Source of the DNA: a virus
Virus record (IMG/VR): IMGVR_UViG_3300042879_000458
Span: 1-29,786 of that record
Strand: one strand, 5' to 3'
DNA: 29,786 nt
Shown piece by piece: positions 28,703 through 29,786 of this stretch; position 1 is the first letter of the stretch, and each line of letters starts with the position of its first letter. Position numbers and translations under genes: made by a program. The notes under the pieces were generated by a model. That model was not told the DNA's origin. It made no database searches and saw nothing but the letters and a program-made list of their open reading frames with translations.

Positions 28703-29065
28703 CTAGAATTTCAGCTCGGGCTCAATATCTTCTGCAACCTGAGCGGCCTTGGTACAGAACCACGCCGCCTTTCGTAAGTCTTGCGACGCACGATCTTTGC
28801 GGCCAGCGCGTGACAGGTACTTGATGGCGGAACCTTGGCAGTAGGCGAGCATTCCTTCGTCGCCGAGTACGGCCTGAATATAATCAATCGCCTCAATCTC
28901 TGTCCCATCTGGAAGTGTCAGATGGTAGTGATGCGGACTGTTTACCGGGTCATCGTTGTCGTCTTTGTCGCCACGCAGGAATTTGTTGACCTCATCCTGT
29001 ACGCGCAGAAGTTCATTCATCTCATCTTGCGTGATCTTCACGGCTTCTTGCAGTCTGGTTTTCAT
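28703..29065 (-). CDS. DUF3310 family protein
   Basis: A 120-residue protein whose ATG at 29065 overlaps the stop of the preceding small gene (ATGA); longer starts up to 29149 are not needed. Residues 1-35 are helical (ITQDEMNELLRVQDEVNKFL). Then come the DUF3310 signatures DPVNSPHHYH (39-48), EAIDYIQAVLGDEG (58-71), and YCQGSAIKYLSRAGRKD (75-91), ending in DLRKAAWFCTKAAQVAED. DUF3310 proteins are common in phages, sometimes called nucleotide kinase-related; their biochemical role is not firmly known. It lies in an operon with a nuclease, fitting nucleotide or DNA metabolism. Confidence 0.85.
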   Translation of the reverse strand: MKTRLQEAVKITQDEMNELLRVQDEVNKFLRGDKDDNDDPVNSPHHYHLTLPDGTEIEAIDYIQAVLGDEGMLAYCQGSAIKYLSRAGRKDRASQDLRKAAWFCTKAAQVAEDIEPELKF

Positions 29066-29190
29066 CCTGCCACCCATTTCGCTACGAGCATCATAATTCC
29101 AAAGAACAATCCGCCTGCGACGGCGATGGCAATAGCAAACGCCGTCCACACGAGTATGTAAACAATCAGCGAGTCGGTATCCTTTTTCAT
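29062..29190 (-). CDS. Tiny membrane protein (42 residues)
   Basis: Reverse frame from the ATG at 29190-29188 to the TGA at 29064-29062. It reads MKKDTDSLIVYILVWTAFAI, then AIAVAGGLFFGIMMLVAKWV and AG. About residues 8-38 are hydrophobic, one long or two short membrane segments. Both ends overlap neighbouring genes by four bases (ATGA), which strongly supports it being real although short. Function unknown. Confidence 0.65.
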   Translation of the reverse strand: MKKDTDSLIVYILVWTAFAIAIAVAGGLFFGIMMLVAKWVAG

Positions 29191-29786
29191 GCTGCCCTCT
29201 TCTTGAGTTTTTCGTTTAAGTCATAGAGTGCGCGAAGGTGCAGGAAGGCAGGCCAGGCGTCATCGTCGAGCGACGGGTAAAAGTGGTGCCCAAAGTCACC
29301 GTTCTCCTTGCTGAAGCGCAGTATGTGATACCCGCCGTCGATCTTGTTGCCGGTGCACTCCTCATAAGCCTTGGCGTATGCGGACACCTGCATCAGATAC
29401 TCGGGCCAGATGCCGTTGCTGGTCTTGAAGTCGCCCAGCACCATCTTGCCGTTGAGCTTGCCGATGAAGTCGAGCGTGCCGCCGAAACGGTGCGTCTCGC
29501 TAATCACCTGCACCTCACAGTCTACGATCTCCAACTGCGTACCCTTGCACCAGAACTCAAAGGCTGAGTAAGCCGATGCGGCCTGTGCGCGGAACGTCGC
29601 CTTGTCGTTGACCGTCTCCTCCTCCAGCGCCTTCTCGAGCACCAGCATCGGCTCATCGCCCTTCACCCACGCCTCGCACATGGAGTGCACGCAGGTGCCG
29701 ATGGCGAGGATGTCGCTGCCTTCGTAGAGGCCAGAGGGGGCAGGCTGACCCTGCCCCTCCAGCACACCGTGCTCACGACCTGTCCG
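29187..29786 (-). CDS. Cas4/RecB-like PD-(D/E)XK exonuclease, cut by the window edge
   Basis: The frame is open leftward from the edge to the TGA at 29189-29187, so the N-terminal part is missing. A GTG at 29765 is only an internal candidate. The visible part has IGTCVHSMCEAWVKGDEPML, a helix with the His that begins the nuclease core in RecB/Cas4 types. It then has GGTLDFIGKLNGKMVLGDFK with the catalytic Asp of TLDFIG and the Asp-x-Lys of LGDFK. YLMQVSAYAKAYEECTG follows as the QxxxY helix. This motif set is that of RecB/Cas4-family and lambda-type exonucleases, which process DNA ends for recombination. The Fe-S cluster cysteines of true Cas4 are not visible in the available part. Confidence 0.8.
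   Translation of the reverse strand, partial: RTGREHGVLEGQGQPAPSGLYEGSDILAIGTCVHSMCEAWVKGDEPMLVLEKALEEETVNDKATFRAQAASAYSAFEFWCKGTQLEIVDCEVQVISETHRFGGTLDFIGKLNGKMVLGDFKTSNGIWPEYLMQVSAYAKAYEECTGNKIDGGYHILRFSKENGDFGHHFYPSLDDDAWPAFLHLRALYDLNEKLKKRAA

Noticed and set aside
1-29786. Search for tRNA genes, integrase, repressor or insertion sequences
   Set aside because: No cloverleaf-like gap, recombinase motif or terminal inverted repeats were seen; nearly all the sequence is occupied by phage genes. A covariance-model scan could still find something missed by eye.

Overview
This window is part of the genome of a tailed double-stranded DNA phage (Caudoviricetes) with podovirus-like virion genes. 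It has a complete packaging, head, tail, internal-protein and lysis module. No integrase, repressor, tRNA or bacterial housekeeping gene was seen. A lysis cassette with nested Rz/Rz1 spanins implies a Gram-negative host. The DNA is GC-rich by eye, and nearly all genes are packed with 1-8 base start/stop overlaps (ATGA, GTGA, TTGA, TGATG), so translational coupling is the rule. The portal (P22 type), major capsid (SU10/DUF5309 type), SU10-type adaptor and P22 gp10-like hub point to a P22/SU10-like podovirus. The closest genomes are probably environmental (freshwater or marine) phages, but that last point is inference.

Layout, left to right on the + strand. 1-1004 holds the end of an upstream cluster: a truncated gene, a small zinc-finger-like protein, a PD-(D/E)XK nuclease-like protein and an NrdR-type zinc ribbon. 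TerS (1004-1519) and TerL (1795-3192) follow, separated by an unusual 275-base non-coding gap rich in sequence motifs. A carbohydrate cassette (methyltransferase, GT25-like glycosyltransferase, GH130-like beta-propeller; 3189-5483) sits between TerL and the portal (5523-7757). Next come a 453-residue structural protein, a Gly/Tyr-rich protein, a set of very small basic proteins, a 488-residue protein of different base composition, the scaffold (12220-13188) and the major capsid protein (13202-14182), which ends in a strong hairpin.

14245-20568 is the connector and tail region: a conserved phage protein, a second glycosyltransferase, the adaptor, a Gp80-like fibre protein, a protein made of ten exact-length 20-residue repeats, a tail fibre, small proteins and a gp10-like tail hub. 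20565-26039 encodes proteins likely to be ejected or internal, including one with an S74 auto-processing domain on a helical body. 26036-27213 is the lysis cassette (endolysin, holin, Rz with Rz1 embedded), followed by a HExxH metallopeptidase-like gene and a metallophosphoesterase.

At 28228-28231 the strand switches: the + strand operon and a - strand operon meet stop-to-stop on a shared CTAG. The - strand operon (28228-29786, reading leftward) encodes a Cas4/RecB-like exonuclease (cut by the window edge), a DUF3310 protein, a coiled-coil protein and two tiny membrane proteins, which looks like the end of a DNA-metabolism module.

Most notable points: the ten-repeat protein, the nested spanins with a stretch read in all three frames, the two competing frames at 4470-4605, the sugar-modification genes inside the structural operon, the TerS-TerL gap and the S74 domain on a helical protein. 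I found no clear evidence of a wholly new defence or mobile system.
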